From NCBI GenBank assembly GCA_036641395.1, contig JAVWEY010000010.1:1-40983 (forward strand): a DNA stretch of 40,983 nucleotides, read 5' to 3'. Origin of the DNA: JAVXTH01 sp036641395. Lineage in GTDB: Bacteria > Bacillota_I > Bacilli_A > Erysipelotrichales > Erysipelotrichaceae. Below are positions 32,523-40,792 of this stretch, piece after piece; position 1 is the first letter of the stretch; each line of letters opens with the position of its first letter. Both the position numbers and the translations under genes were made by a program. Under the pieces are notes generated by a model, which saw nothing but the letters and a program-made list of their open reading frames with translations, was not told where the DNA came from and did no database searches.

Positions 32523-33887
32523 CTAATGATTTGTTTTTATACCGGGAACCATGAAGTGATAAGCTTCATTACCTGTAGTAACAAGTTGCTTTGGTTCCTT
32601 TAATTTCTTTATACCATAATCTTCTTTAACACCAAACATAACCCTGGTGGCAAGATATGTATTATCACCTTTCATAATTCGATACTTCCATTCAAAATTG
32701 ACTGTTTCTCCTTCACTGGTTTCACCACATGTAGCCGTTTCTGTCGCATTTATTTGAGCTAAATAATCTTGGTCATCACCAGCAAGTATTTTAATCTTAG
32801 TAATGGTTACATCACTATCACAGCCATTAATAGCATATTGTTTATCCATCTCTTCACGTGCAAGACGCGCAACCATAAACAAATCTTCACTTGTAGTTTC
32901 GACTTTCACGATTGTTTGATTTGAAGTGAAATGTTTTAAGTCTTTACCTTCTTTTAAGATATCTCTTAATTCATATACCATTTCTCTTCCTTGTTCATTT
33001 TTAGTTGTTTCTATATTATCTCCACGATTCGTTAACGGCTTATCAACACTTTTAAGGATAACTGAACTTTTGTTTTTAATTGAAACCTGCATTAATGTAA
33101 TGGTTCCCTTGTTATTTAAAAGACCATCATTTTCAATTTTGCAATCTTCATTTAAAGCAATCGTCCACTGAGGAAATCCTTGTTTTGATAAGACTAAAGA
33201 AGTGGTTCCCTCCTGTATATTATCATCGTGTTTATAGTTAAAGTCTTGTAATCCATTTGTTAAGGTAATACCATTTTGACCTACTTCTAATTTAATTTTT
33301 TTATCTTTTGATTGCCACTTACCCTGTAAAGAGGGTTCAACGTAATAATAAGAATAGCCACTACCACGATCTCCATATGTAGCAACAAATTGATGCACTT
33401 GATGATCACTTGATTGATAGATTAAACATGCAACATCACTGGTTAACCAATTAACTTCTACCTTGCTTTGGACAGGAAAAGAAAATGGTTCTGCTTTTTT
33501 CGCAAATAAAAATGTTTCGTGCCGATATAAATATGCTTGTTTGCTTTTCTTATCTATTTTCACAATGAGTTCATGTTTAAATCCTTCCCCAAATTGGACA
33601 AGTGAACTTGTATTAAAACCATACCTCGAAAGTAAACAAAGATTAGGAATACTTAAAAGAATAAAACCAATTAATAGATATAAGACTTTAAATCTTTTAA
33701 TAATTAAATACATTGAAATTATAAACAAGCCAAGACAAACCTCATTAACTAGATATTCAAGTGAATCTATTTTATATTCAAAGCCTCGCGGTTTTCCAAT
33801 CAAATAATAGGAAACCTGAATACATAAAAGTAAGATACTTAAAATGAGGCAGATAATCCCATATGTTTTTTTACTAAGTTTCTTCAT
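32523..33887 (-). CDS. Membrane-anchored protein of unknown function
   Basis: The predicted protein has 454 residues; the ATG chosen follows GAGGTG by 6 bases. Three hydrophobic segments occupy roughly residues 9-30, 45-62 and 65-85, after which a large, polar, beta-rich part (about 90-454) should lie outside the membrane. This part contains repeated short strands such as KKIKLEVGQNGITLTNG and ends with a section holding SEDLFMVARLAREEMDKQYAIN. Two cysteines in NGCDSD and TATCGET could pair. I do not recognise a family. It is flanked by terminators on both sides and so is transcribed alone, downstream of the cytochrome b5-like lipoprotein gene. Confidence 0.65.
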   Translation of the reverse strand: MKKLSKKTYGIICLILSILLLCIQVSYYLIGKPRGFEYKIDSLEYLVNEVCLGLFIISMYLIIKRFKVLYLLIGFILLSIPNLCLLSRYGFNTSSLVQFGEGFKHELIVKIDKKSKQAYLYRHETFLFAKKAEPFSFPVQSKVEVNWLTSDVACLIYQSSDHQVHQFVATYGDRGSGYSYYYVEPSLQGKWQSKDKKIKLEVGQNGITLTNGLQDFNYKHDDNIQEGTTSLVLSKQGFPQWTIALNEDCKIENDGLLNNKGTITLMQVSIKNKSSVILKSVDKPLTNRGDNIETTKNEQGREMVYELRDILKEGKDLKHFTSNQTIVKVETTSEDLFMVARLAREEMDKQYAINGCDSDVTITKIKILAGDDQDYLAQINATETATCGETSEGETVNFEWKYRIMKGDNTYLATRVMFGVKEDYGIKKLKEPKQLVTTGNEAYHFMVPGIKTNH

Positions 33888-33925
33888 TATAATCACCTCG
33901 TTTTTATTATAAACTTATTTAAACT

Positions 33926-33955
33926 AAAAAAAAGAACATTCGTTATGAATGTTCT
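33926..33955 (-). terminator. Terminator of the cytochrome b5-like lipoprotein gene
   Basis: On the minus strand AGAACATTC/GAATGTTCT with a 5-base loop runs into seven or more T. It separates this gene from the membrane protein gene that follows. Confidence 0.9.
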
Positions 33956-33965
33956 AAGGAATTAA

Positions 33966-34592
33966 CTAATCATCGTCTTCATCATCATGATCATCTTTAT
34001 CTTGATAACCAGCGGCTTTTAATTGTTGTTCAATTTTATCTTCTTTCGCATCTAATACTTGTTCTTCTTTTTCTAAAGCTGCTTTTTTCGTTTGATAAGT
34101 TTCTTTATCAATTTCACCTTTATTATAAGCTAGTTTTAAGTCATCTTGTGCTTGATCGTTTTTTAACTCCTCTTTATTATTTGTAGCCAATTCATCTAAA
34201 AGAGCAGTTTGTTCTTTGTTTGCACTTGGATTAAGTGAAGTTGGTTTATTACCTGGTAAATAACCAACGTGTTTTGCTAACTTTAATTTATCGATTGAAT
34301 GTTCATCATGGAATGCAGAACTTAAGTCAGCTCCTGCTTTCATGCCATGATGCTCACCGTTAGTGAAGATTGCACTTACGTCATATACTTGACCATCGAC
34401 TGCAATATAAGCAGGTTGGGTTTCTAATCCATTAAAAGCTTTTAACTCCTCTAATGTGATTTCTATTAATTTTGAAAGCTCACCTGTTTGTGTTTTATCT
34501 TGTGTAGGGGCATCTTGTTTTGGTTCTGTAGGTGAATTACTAGCACATCCTGTAAGTAATAAAATCATCATTAATGCAACTATTTTTTTCAT
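33966..34592 (-). CDS. Lipoprotein with cytochrome b5-like haem/steroid-binding domain
   Basis: The 208-residue protein starts with a short signal peptide and the lipobox LLTGC (Cys16), so it is anchored to the outer face of the membrane. After a Pro/Thr/Gln-rich linker comes a cytochrome b5-like domain (about 45-115): ITLEELKAFNGLETQPAYIA, VDGQVYDVSAIF, HHGMKAGADLSSAFHDEH. The His in HHG and the His in DEH are the positions where axial haem ligands occur in this fold. The C-terminal third is a charged helix (about 125-198, coiled-coil-like) ending in a stretch rich in Asp and His (DDHDDEDDD), a possible metal-binding tail. It is divergent from the two-component genes and shares repeats with them. 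Haem binding is a family inference. Confidence 0.85.
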   Translation of the reverse strand: MKKIVALMMILLLTGCASNSPTEPKQDAPTQDKTQTGELSKLIEITLEELKAFNGLETQPAYIAVDGQVYDVSAIFTNGEHHGMKAGADLSSAFHDEHSIDKLKLAKHVGYLPGNKPTSLNPSANKEQTALLDELATNNKEELKNDQAQDDLKLAYNKGEIDKETYQTKKAALEKEEQVLDAKEDKIEQQLKAAGYQDKDDHDDEDDD

Positions 34593-34628
34593 AATATTTC
34601 CTCCTGTTATCGCTCTTGATACTACTAT

Positions 34629-34659
34629 CTTATACCTTGAACATTAAAAACACATTAAA
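34629..34659 (-). promoter_or_regulatory. Lipoprotein promoter with response-regulator-type direct repeats
   Basis: On the minus strand two exact copies of TTTAATGT (34659-34652 and 34648-34641) are spaced 11 bp start to start. Six bases later there is a TATAAG -10 box. Tandem half sites at one helical turn directly upstream of the -10 are typical of activators of the OmpR/PhoB family, the type encoded on the other side. Confidence 0.6.
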
Positions 34660-34677
34660 GAAACAAAATAATTTAAA

Positions 34678-34696
34678 ATTAATATTCCTTTAATGT
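34678..34696 (+). repeat. Third TTTAATGT copy with a degenerate partner at the TCS promoter
   Basis: TTTAATGT at 34689-34696 on the plus strand is identical to the two minus-strand copies. ATTAATAT, matching 6 of 8, lies 11 bp before it (34678-34685). The exact copy overlaps the -35 box of the two-component promoter, which suggests self-control. Confidence 0.5.
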
Positions 34697-34717
34697 AAAC
34701 GTAATAAACTATATAAT
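34689..34717 (+). promoter_or_regulatory. Promoter of the two-component system
   Basis: TTTAAT, 17 bases, TATAAT; 20 bases before the response regulator gene. Confidence 0.65.
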
Positions 34718-34737
34718 ATAAGAGGAGGACAAAACAT

Positions 34738-35412
34738 ATGAGAATATTAATTGTAGAAGATGAAAGAAGCCTTCGTACCATTTTAGTAGAAAGATTAAAA
34801 AAAGCAGGATATAGTGTAGATAGTTGTGATAATGGGATAGATGGGAAAGATTATATTGAAGGGACTCAATATGATTGTGTCTTATTAGATATTATGATTC
34901 CTAAATTAGATGGCTTATCACTTTTAAGAATACTAAGAGAAAAAGATAATAAAACAGTGGTAATGATGTTAACGGCAAAAGATAGTGTTGAGGATCGTGT
35001 TAAAGGACTTGATTTAGGTGCGGATGATTATTTGATTAAACCATTTGCCTTTGATGAATTGTTAGCACGTATTCGAATGCTAACAAGAAGACAATTTAAT
35101 AATGTATCAAGTGTATTATCAATTGCCGATTTAAGTTTAGATACTGTTAGTAAAATTGTAAAACGGAGTGGAAAAATCATTGATTTATCTTCAAAAGAAT
35201 TTGCCTTATTAGAATACTTTATGCAGAATAAAGAAAGAGTATTAAGTAGAGAACAAATTGAACAACATATATGGAACTATGATTATGAGAGTGGTTCTAA
35301 TGTAATTGATGTTTATATTCGTTTTCTAAGAAAGAAAATTGATGATGATTATGATGTGAAATTAATTCATACAATGCGTGGTTATGGTTATGTTATGAAG
35401 GTATCATTATGA
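34738..35412 (+). CDS. OmpR/PhoB-family response regulator
   Basis: The 224-residue regulator has a receiver domain (1-115) with acidic pocket EDE (residues 7-9), phospho-acceptor Asp51 in LLDIMIPKLDG, the switch Thr in MLTAKD and Lys in DYLIKPFAFDELL. A winged-helix DNA-binding domain follows (about 125-224), with LSSKEFALLEYFMQNKERVLSREQI and the recognition-helix region NVIDVYIRFLRKKID. AGGAGG precedes the ATG. It overlaps the kinase gene by 4 bases (ATGA). The likely binding sites are the TTTAATGT repeats just upstream. I give no gene symbol because orthology to a named system cannot be fixed from sequence alone. Confidence 0.93.
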   Translation: MRILIVEDERSLRTILVERLKKAGYSVDSCDNGIDGKDYIEGTQYDCVLLDIMIPKLDGLSLLRILREKDNKTVVMMLTAKDSVEDRVKGLDLGADDYLIKPFAFDELLARIRMLTRRQFNNVSSVLSIADLSLDTVSKIVKRSGKIIDLSSKEFALLEYFMQNKERVLSREQIEQHIWNYDYESGSNVIDVYIRFLRKKIDDDYDVKLIHTMRGYGYVMKVSL

Positions 35413-36752
35413 AGAAATTAAGTATTAAAGCGAGAATTACGATATGGTATACAACTTTAGTAGTAGTACTAATGGCAATTGTATTAACTTTTTTAGGTGC
35501 TTCCATTGAAAATATATTAATGAGTAAAGCTGAAAATGATTGCAAAGAAGTTGCGATTGAAATGGCCGATGAAATAAAAATAGAAGATGGGAAAGTAGAA
35601 TTTGATGAAGATTTTAAGACTGCTGATAAAGGGATAACTATTTTGGTTTACCATCAAGGCAGTTTAGTAAAAGGCGATGTTCCTGATTTATTCCCTCAAA
35701 ATACGGAATTTCGCAATGGGCAAGAATATACAACAACAAGTGAAAAAACGAAATGGTTAACTTATGATGTTATGGTAAATGATGGTTTATATATTAGAGG
35801 AATTTATCCATTACAAGAGTTATCAACTTCCATGTCACAAATTATTATGATTGTTTTAGTATCAATTCCATTTATTATCTTAATTGCAATATTAGGTGGT
35901 TATTTTATTACGAAAAAAGCATTTAAGCCGATTGGTAAAATAGCAAAAACGGCTAGTGACATAGGAAATGGTAATGACCTTACAAAGCGAATTGGGTTAA
36001 AAGACAATGGAGATGAATTATCTACATTATCTAATACATTTGATCAAATGTTGGATCGATTAGAGAAAGCATTTCATGATGAGCGACAATTTACATCGGA
36101 TGTTTCACATGAATTAAGAACACCAATTACAGTAATGAAAAGTCAGTGTGAATATGCTTTAACACAAGATAATAATGAAATTACTACGCGTGCTCTATTA
36201 GATATAGAGAGTAAAGCAAACCAAATGACGGCTTTAGTGTCGCAATTATTAGAACTATCAAGAGGGGATCAAAACAAGCGTAAGATTACCTTTGAAATGG
36301 TTGATATGAGTGAAGTAACATACATGGTATGTGAGGAAATGAAACAAATCGCATCTTTAAAACACATTGATATTTTATCTGATATTGATAAAGATTTAAA
36401 ATTGATGGGAGAACAAACATTGTTAATGAGATTGTTAATGAACTTGATTGATAATGCGATTAAGTATAGTGCAGAAGATAGTAGTATACATATAACATTA
36501 AAACACACGTTAGATGAAGTTAAGTTAATGGTTAGCGATCGAGGAATTGGCATAAAAGAAGAAGACATAACAAAAGTATTTAAACGTTTTTATAAAGTAA
36601 ATGAAGCGAGAAATAAAGAAGCAGATAATAGTTTTGGTTTAGGTTTATCCTTCTGTGAATGGATTGTTAATGTTCATCATGGGTCGATAAAAGTAGATAG
36701 TATTTATGGTAAAGGTTCTACTTTTATTGTCACATTACCGATTCATCAATAA
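35409..36752 (+). CDS. Sensor histidine kinase
   Basis: The 447-residue kinase has a membrane helix at about 9-31, an external sensor part of about 110 residues (32-142), and a second helix at about 143-168. A HAMP linker follows (KKAFKPIGKIAKTASDIGNG). The dimerisation and phosphotransfer domain carries His234 in DVSHELRTPI. The ATPase domain shows NLIDNAIKYS (N box), DRGIGIKEED (G1), FKRFYKVNEARN (F box) and GLGLSFCEWI (G2). The sensor domain is Asp/Glu/Lys-rich and not recognised. The pair is autonomous, with its own promoter and terminator. The ligand is unknown; the adjacent haem-type lipoprotein is the best clue. Confidence 0.93.
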   Translation: MKKLSIKARITIWYTTLVVVLMAIVLTFLGASIENILMSKAENDCKEVAIEMADEIKIEDGKVEFDEDFKTADKGITILVYHQGSLVKGDVPDLFPQNTEFRNGQEYTTTSEKTKWLTYDVMVNDGLYIRGIYPLQELSTSMSQIIMIVLVSIPFIILIAILGGYFITKKAFKPIGKIAKTASDIGNGNDLTKRIGLKDNGDELSTLSNTFDQMLDRLEKAFHDERQFTSDVSHELRTPITVMKSQCEYALTQDNNEITTRALLDIESKANQMTALVSQLLELSRGDQNKRKITFEMVDMSEVTYMVCEEMKQIASLKHIDILSDIDKDLKLMGEQTLLMRLLMNLIDNAIKYSAEDSSIHITLKHTLDEVKLMVSDRGIGIKEEDITKVFKRFYKVNEARNKEADNSFGLGLSFCEWIVNVHHGSIKVDSIYGKGSTFIVTLPIHQ

Positions 36753-36754
36753 TT

Positions 36755-36778
36755 AGCACCTTCATCGAGGTGTTTTTT
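36755..36778 (+). terminator. Terminator of the two-component operon
   Basis: CACCT/AGGTG with a 6-base loop and flanking weak pairs, followed by six T. It touches the last codon of the convergent PBP gene. Confidence 0.75.
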
Positions 36779-38663
36779 AGTGGGCTAAGTCTTCTTTAGT
36801 ACGCATATACCAATACTCACTTCCACTTGTATCTTCTTTACCACTAATTGGATCAACTATTTTTTTAATGATAGATTCACTTGGCTGATACCAAGAACTT
36901 GTTGAATCATTGTAAAGCAAGTTCCAAGTATCTCTCCATATCTTTTTAGGAATACCATAGTACTTTTTATTTAATTCACGATTATCATCATATCCACTCC
37001 ATATACCAATTGTATAGTCAGGATTATATCCAACAATTAAGGAATCCCATTCACTTGTTCCACTTTTACCTGCTACTTTGATATTAGGAGCACAATCAAT
37101 TAAGGTAGGAACCGTATGATAGGCTGTTTTAGGGTCGTAGGTAGAGGTTAATAGTTGATTGAGGATAAGTGTTTCATTTCTTTGTAATAAGCGCTTAGGA
37201 ATGACTTCTCGCTTTGTGATGATTTCTCCTGATTCATCACTGATAGCAGATATAAAAGATGGTGTAGTATAAAGACCTTCTGATGCGAATGTATTATATA
37301 TTTTTGCTAATTCTAATATTGATAAATCAATGGTACCAAGTGCTAACGATGCATCCGGCTTAGCTTTATCAATGCCAAAGTCATGTAAGGCATTTGATAA
37401 AGTTTCTTCTCCTAAGAATAAATGGGTTTTCACAGCATATATATTATCGGAAAGTGCGATAGCATCAATCATTGAAATATCTCTGTTTGCATATTTATTT
37501 GCATAATTACTAGGAGCATACTCTTGATTTTCATTTATTTTGAATTTAGTTTCAGCAGATAAAAAGGGAGAAGAAGGTGTAAATCCTTGGACTAAAGCAT
37601 TGTAGTACAACAAAGGTTTAATGGTTGAAGCAATTTGACGCTTTGAATTCAAAGCCCGATTATATTGAGATAATGTATAATCTTTTCCACCCGCAAGAGA
37701 TAGAATAGCACCAGTAAAGGGTTGAATAATAATACCAGAGACTTGTAATTCATCTTCTATATTAGTTTGATTATGAATTGCAGTATTTAATTGTTTCTGA
37801 ATATTAGGATCATAATAAGTATATACATGTAATGCTTTAGTTAAATCAATATCATCTCGTTGTTTTAACTCTGATATTACTCCATCAATATAATATTCAT
37901 CTATCCCAAACGTATCTTTCTGTTCTCCATTTGAAAGGGAAAGTTTTTCACTCATTGCTTGTTTATACTCTTTATTAGATATAACTTCATTCTTTTCTAA
38001 TACACTTAAAATTAAGTGTTGCCGCTTAATTGCATTATCCATTGAAATAAAGGGAGAATAAATAGCAGGCCCATTTGGTATACCTACTAACATTGCAATC
38101 TCGCTTACATTTAGTTTATTGAGTTGCTTATCAAAGAAAAAGCGGGCCGCATTTCCAATTCCATAAATTCCATGTCCAAAGTACAAAGTATTTAAGTAGC
38201 CTTCTAATATTTCTTCTTTTGAATATTGCATTTCTAATCTTGTCGCATAGAAAAATTCTTCAAACTTTCTTGTTAGAGTCTGTTCATTACTTAAAAATAA
38301 GTTCTTCGCATATTGTTGCGTAATCGTAGAACCGCCTTCTAATATTGCTTGGCTTTTAATATTCTTTGTAAATGCTTTTACTAACCGGATTGGATCAAAT
38401 CCAACATGATTATAAAATCTTTTATCTTCAACTTGAACAAAAGAGTTCTTTACTTTATCTGGAATTTTATCAATTTTTATCCATTTCATATTTTTTTTAA
38501 AATTACTCTCATATATAATATCGCCATAAACATCATATAACGTAATGCTATTTCTTTTTTCATTTAGTTCCAACTTATCAAAATACGCATAGATATAGAT
38601 AGCAATAAAAACAGTGATGATTCCTAGTAGTAAACAAAGCATTATTTTGCCCACTTTTTTCAT
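36777..38663 (-). CDS. Class A penicillin-binding protein (transglycosylase/transpeptidase)
   Basis: The 628-residue protein polymerises and cross-links peptidoglycan. An N-terminal membrane anchor lies at about 7-28. The glycosyltransferase family 51 domain has the catalytic Glu79 in VEDKRFYNHVGFD and EGGSTITQQYAKNLFL (109-124). The transpeptidase domain has the nucleophile Ser346 in STIK (346-349), SDN (405-407) and KSGT (533-536). The protein ends about 90 residues after KSGT, so it lacks the long C-terminal extensions of PBP1a types; it resembles PbpF/PbpG-like enzymes in size. The gene stands alone between convergent and divergent neighbours. Confidence 0.93.
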   Translation of the reverse strand: MKKVGKIMLCLLLGIITVFIAIYIYAYFDKLELNEKRNSITLYDVYGDIIYESNFKKNMKWIKIDKIPDKVKNSFVQVEDKRFYNHVGFDPIRLVKAFTKNIKSQAILEGGSTITQQYAKNLFLSNEQTLTRKFEEFFYATRLEMQYSKEEILEGYLNTLYFGHGIYGIGNAARFFFDKQLNKLNVSEIAMLVGIPNGPAIYSPFISMDNAIKRQHLILSVLEKNEVISNKEYKQAMSEKLSLSNGEQKDTFGIDEYYIDGVISELKQRDDIDLTKALHVYTYYDPNIQKQLNTAIHNQTNIEDELQVSGIIIQPFTGAILSLAGGKDYTLSQYNRALNSKRQIASTIKPLLYYNALVQGFTPSSPFLSAETKFKINENQEYAPSNYANKYANRDISMIDAIALSDNIYAVKTHLFLGEETLSNALHDFGIDKAKPDASLALGTIDLSILELAKIYNTFASEGLYTTPSFISAISDESGEIITKREVIPKRLLQRNETLILNQLLTSTYDPKTAYHTVPTLIDCAPNIKVAGKSGTSEWDSLIVGYNPDYTIGIWSGYDDNRELNKKYYGIPKKIWRDTWNLLYNDSTSSWYQPSESIIKKIVDPISGKEDTSGSEYWYMRTKEDLAH

Positions 38664-38736
38664 ACACTCACCTCATCTATAATTTACCCAAATAAGATGT
38701 TTGTTAAACATAATAATAAAAATATTAAATTTCCTA

Positions 38737-38764
38737 TTGCACCTTTATGATATTCTGCTATAAT
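38737..38764 (+). promoter_or_regulatory. Promoter of the DUF1934 gene and rpoE
   Basis: TTGCAC, 16 bases, TATAAT with an extended TGC. The -10 box contains the first bases of an upstream in-frame ATG, which therefore cannot be the start of translation. Confidence 0.75.
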
Positions 38765-38786
38765 GCTTCTGATAAGTGGTGATAAC

Positions 38787-39170
38787 TTGAAAAAACTTAT
38801 ATCAGTTAAACAAAAACATCGATATACAAAAGAATCTTATTTTATGTATCAAGGATTAAGTGAATATGAAAACAATCTCAATGAAATTAACCTACATTAT
38901 ATTGAAAATAATGGAGGAGCACACATTGATATGAGGGCAAAGAGTGATGAATTATTACTTATAAGAACAGCGGAGTCAATAACTTCATTAAATTTTGTTG
39001 AAGGGAAGAAAACACAAGGTAGTGTAAGTAATAAATATGGGGTAATTAACATTGATATATACACTCATAAATACCGAAAATATGAAAAGGTTGTTATGGT
39101 TGAATATGACATTGTGAATGATAATGAAGTAAGTGATGGATTTCAAATTCTTTGGAAAATCAAAGACTAG
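38787..39170 (+). CDS. DUF1934 (YwiB-like) beta-barrel protein
   Basis: The predicted protein has 127 residues starting at TTG 38787. An in-frame ATG at 38763 lies in the -10 box of the promoter, so it is excluded; GTGGTGA is the best, weak ribosome binding site. It matches DUF1934: a small calycin-like barrel with YFMYQGLSEYENN, a central GGAHIDMRAKSDELLLIRTAE and FQILWKIKD at the end. In Bacillus the homologue ywiB lies with argS and rpoE; here rpoE follows directly without argS. The function of the family is not established. Confidence 0.8.
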   Translation: MKKLISVKQKHRYTKESYFMYQGLSEYENNLNEINLHYIENNGGAHIDMRAKSDELLLIRTAESITSLNFVEGKKTQGSVSNKYGVINIDIYTHKYRKYEKVVMVEYDIVNDNEVSDGFQILWKIKD

Positions 39171-39205
39171 TAAGCATAGTTATTTAAATAGGAGGATAGA
39201 CAATT

Positions 39206-39535
39206 ATGAAAAAGCCAATGATTGATGTAGCATTTGATTTAATGTCAAAAAAGAAAAAGCAAGTAACTTTTTTAAAGTTATGGGAAGAAGTAAGTCAAGT
39301 TATGGGATTAAGTGAAGAACAAGCTGAGGATAATATTGCTCAATTTTATACTGATATTGCTTTGGATAATCGCTTTGTTCATATGGGTGAAAATAAATGG
39401 GATTTAAGATCTCGTCATACTTTTAAAGAAGTGGTAGTAGATACTGAAGCACTCATTATTGATGATGATAATGATGATATAGATTATGATAAAGAAGACG
39501 AAGTTACTTTGAAGGACTTGTCTGAGGATTACTAA
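39206..39535 (+). CDS. rpoE: RNA polymerase delta subunit
   Basis: The 109-residue protein has the folded N-terminal HARE-HTH domain (1-70): PMIDVAFDLMSKKKKQVTFLKLW and RFVHMGENKWDLRSRH. The C-terminal part (75-109) is rich in Asp and Glu (DDDNDDIDYDKEDE), the disordered acidic tail that displaces nucleic acid from polymerase. The tail is shorter than in Bacillus. GGAGG precedes the ATG. It is specific to Firmicutes and helps to place the organism. A strong terminator follows. Confidence 0.93.
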   Translation: MKKPMIDVAFDLMSKKKKQVTFLKLWEEVSQVMGLSEEQAEDNIAQFYTDIALDNRFVHMGENKWDLRSRHTFKEVVVDTEALIIDDDNDDIDYDKEDEVTLKDLSEDY

Positions 39536-39539
39536 ATGT

Positions 39540-39582
39540 AAACGAGTAGTGGAGCGAAAGGGCTTTCTACTCGTTTATTTTT
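39540..39582 (+). terminator. Terminator of rpoE
   Basis: AAACGAGTAG pairs with CTACTCGTTT over 10 bp around a 17-base loop, and T follows. Confidence 0.88.
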
Positions 39583-39657
39583 CTTAAAAAGTCTTTTTGA
39601 CTTTTCAAATAGGTAATTTTGAAGTAGAATAAGGGTGTAAATAAAGGAGGAATTATT

Positions 39658-40524
39658 ATGGCATTAGTATCAGCTAAAGAAATGATTGAAAAGGCACATG
39701 CAGGGCATTATGCAGTAGGTGCTTTCAACATCAACAACATGGAATGGACAAAAGCAGTTTTATTAGCAGCAGAAGAAACAAAATCACCAGTTATGTTAGG
39801 TGTATCTGAAGGTGCTGGTAAATACATGTGCGGTTACAAAAATGTTGTCGCAATGGTTAAAGAAATTCATGACTTTTTAGGAATTACAGTTCCAGTTGCT
39901 CTTCATTTAGATCATGGTTCATATGATGGTGCAAAAGCATGTATCGCAGCAGGCTTTACATCAGTTATGTTTGATGGTTCTCACTATGGTTTTGAAGAGA
40001 ATGAAGCAAAATCAAAAGAATTAATCGCATTAGCTCACTCAAAAGGAATTTCAATTGAATGTGAAGTCGGTGGTATCGGTGGAACAGAAGATGGAGTTAC
40101 TTCAAATGGTGAACAAGCTGATCCAAAAGAATGTGCAACAATTGCAGAATTAGGTGTTGATTTCTTAGCTGCTGGTATTGGAAATATTCATGGAAAATAC
40201 CCTGCAGATTGGAAAGGCTTAAACTTTGATCGTTTAGGAGAAATCCAAGTATCTACAAATGGTAAACCATTAGTATTACATGGTGGTTCAGGTATTCCTG
40301 CTGATCAAATCGCAAAGGCTATTAACTTAGGTGTTTCTAAGATTAATGTTAACACAGAACTTCAATTAGTATTTGCTGAAGCAACTCGTAAATATGTTGA
40401 AGCTGGTAAAGATTTAGAAGGTAAAGGTTATGACCCTCGTAAATTATTACAACCAGGTGCAGATGCAATCAAAAATAAAGTAGTTGAAATGATGAAAGAA
40501 TTCGGTTCAGCAAATCACGCTTAA
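39658..40524 (+). CDS. fba: Fructose-1,6-bisphosphate aldolase, class II
   Basis: This 288-residue zinc enzyme cleaves fructose-1,6-bisphosphate in glycolysis. Motifs are VGAFNINNMEW at the start, HLDHGSYD (metal ligand and catalytic Asp), VMFDGSHYGFEEN, ECEVGGIGGTEDG, GNIHGKYP (metal His) and LHGGSGIP with the third His. AAGGAGG precedes the ATG. Codon use is biased to forms typical of highly expressed genes (for example GCA, GGT, AAC), in keeping with a central enzyme. The order rpoE - fba is seen in several Firmicutes. Tagatose-bisphosphate aldolase is a related alternative, but the context and length favour Fba. Confidence 0.94.
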   Translation: MALVSAKEMIEKAHAGHYAVGAFNINNMEWTKAVLLAAEETKSPVMLGVSEGAGKYMCGYKNVVAMVKEIHDFLGITVPVALHLDHGSYDGAKACIAAGFTSVMFDGSHYGFEENEAKSKELIALAHSKGISIECEVGGIGGTEDGVTSNGEQADPKECATIAELGVDFLAAGIGNIHGKYPADWKGLNFDRLGEIQVSTNGKPLVLHGGSGIPADQIAKAINLGVSKINVNTELQLVFAEATRKYVEAGKDLEGKGYDPRKLLQPGADAIKNKVVEMMKEFGSANHA

Positions 40525-40532
40525 TAAACATG

Positions 40533-40563
40533 AAAAAGACTTGAATCATCAAGTCTTTTTTTT
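40533..40563 (+). terminator. Terminator of fba
   Basis: AAAAAGACTTGA/TCAAGTCTTTTT, 12 bp with a 4-base loop, followed by T. It may also stop the opposite fragment. Confidence 0.92.
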
Positions 40564-40565
40564 AG

Positions 40566-40700
40566 CTAATTTTGATTTGGTAAGAAATGTTTCAATGTAT
40601 AATATAGAATCATTCCAACGATGCCAATCCCAATATAAATATAAGCAAAGTTCGCAAGTTGTGAGAAGATTGCGGTAGTAAATCCACCAAGTAAAGAATT
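40566..40700 (-). CDS. C-terminal end of a membrane protein, cut by the assembly gap
   Basis: On the minus strand an open frame runs from the N gap to TAG at 40568-40566. The 44 residues visible include GGFTTAIFSQLANF and the hydrophobic helix YIYIGIGIVGMILYY, ending in the charged tail KHFLPNQN. It looks like the last helix or two of a multi-pass transporter, but the piece is too short for a family. The rest is missing behind the N gap. The fba terminator faces it. Confidence 0.6.
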   Translation of the reverse strand, partial: NSLLGGFTTAIFSQLANFAYIYIGIGIVGMILYYTLKHFLPNQN

Positions 40701-40710
40701 NNNNNNNNNN
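40701..40710. other. Assembly gap of 10 N
   Basis: Ten N bases join two contigs. The true distance and orientation across this point are not known from the sequence, so the two fragments on either side may not be neighbours. Confidence 0.98.
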
Positions 40711-40749
40711 ATACTGAATAAATAAAATAATCTCTAACAATGGACAACT

Positions 40750-40777
40750 TTGTGAGTGCTTGTGAAGTTAATATAAT
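40750..40777 (+). promoter_or_regulatory. Promoter of the acetyltransferase gene
   Basis: TTGTGA, 16 bases, TATAAT; 15 bases before the start codon. Confidence 0.6.
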
Positions 40778-40792
40778 GACGGGAGTAATGAA

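Noticed and set aside
38698..38710. Inverted repeat TGTTT-GTT-AAACA between the PBP gene and the DUF1934 gene
   Set aside because: Too short, and AT-rich enough to arise by chance; no known operator match.
38763..38786. ATG start for the DUF1934 gene giving 8 more residues
   Set aside because: The ATG overlaps the TATAAT -10 box of the only good promoter, so it would not be in the mRNA.
39600..39624. Imperfect inverted repeat CTTTTCAAA / TTTTGAAG upstream of fba as an operator
   Set aside because: The arms match poorly and the sequence is simple AT-rich; it may only be part of the promoter region.
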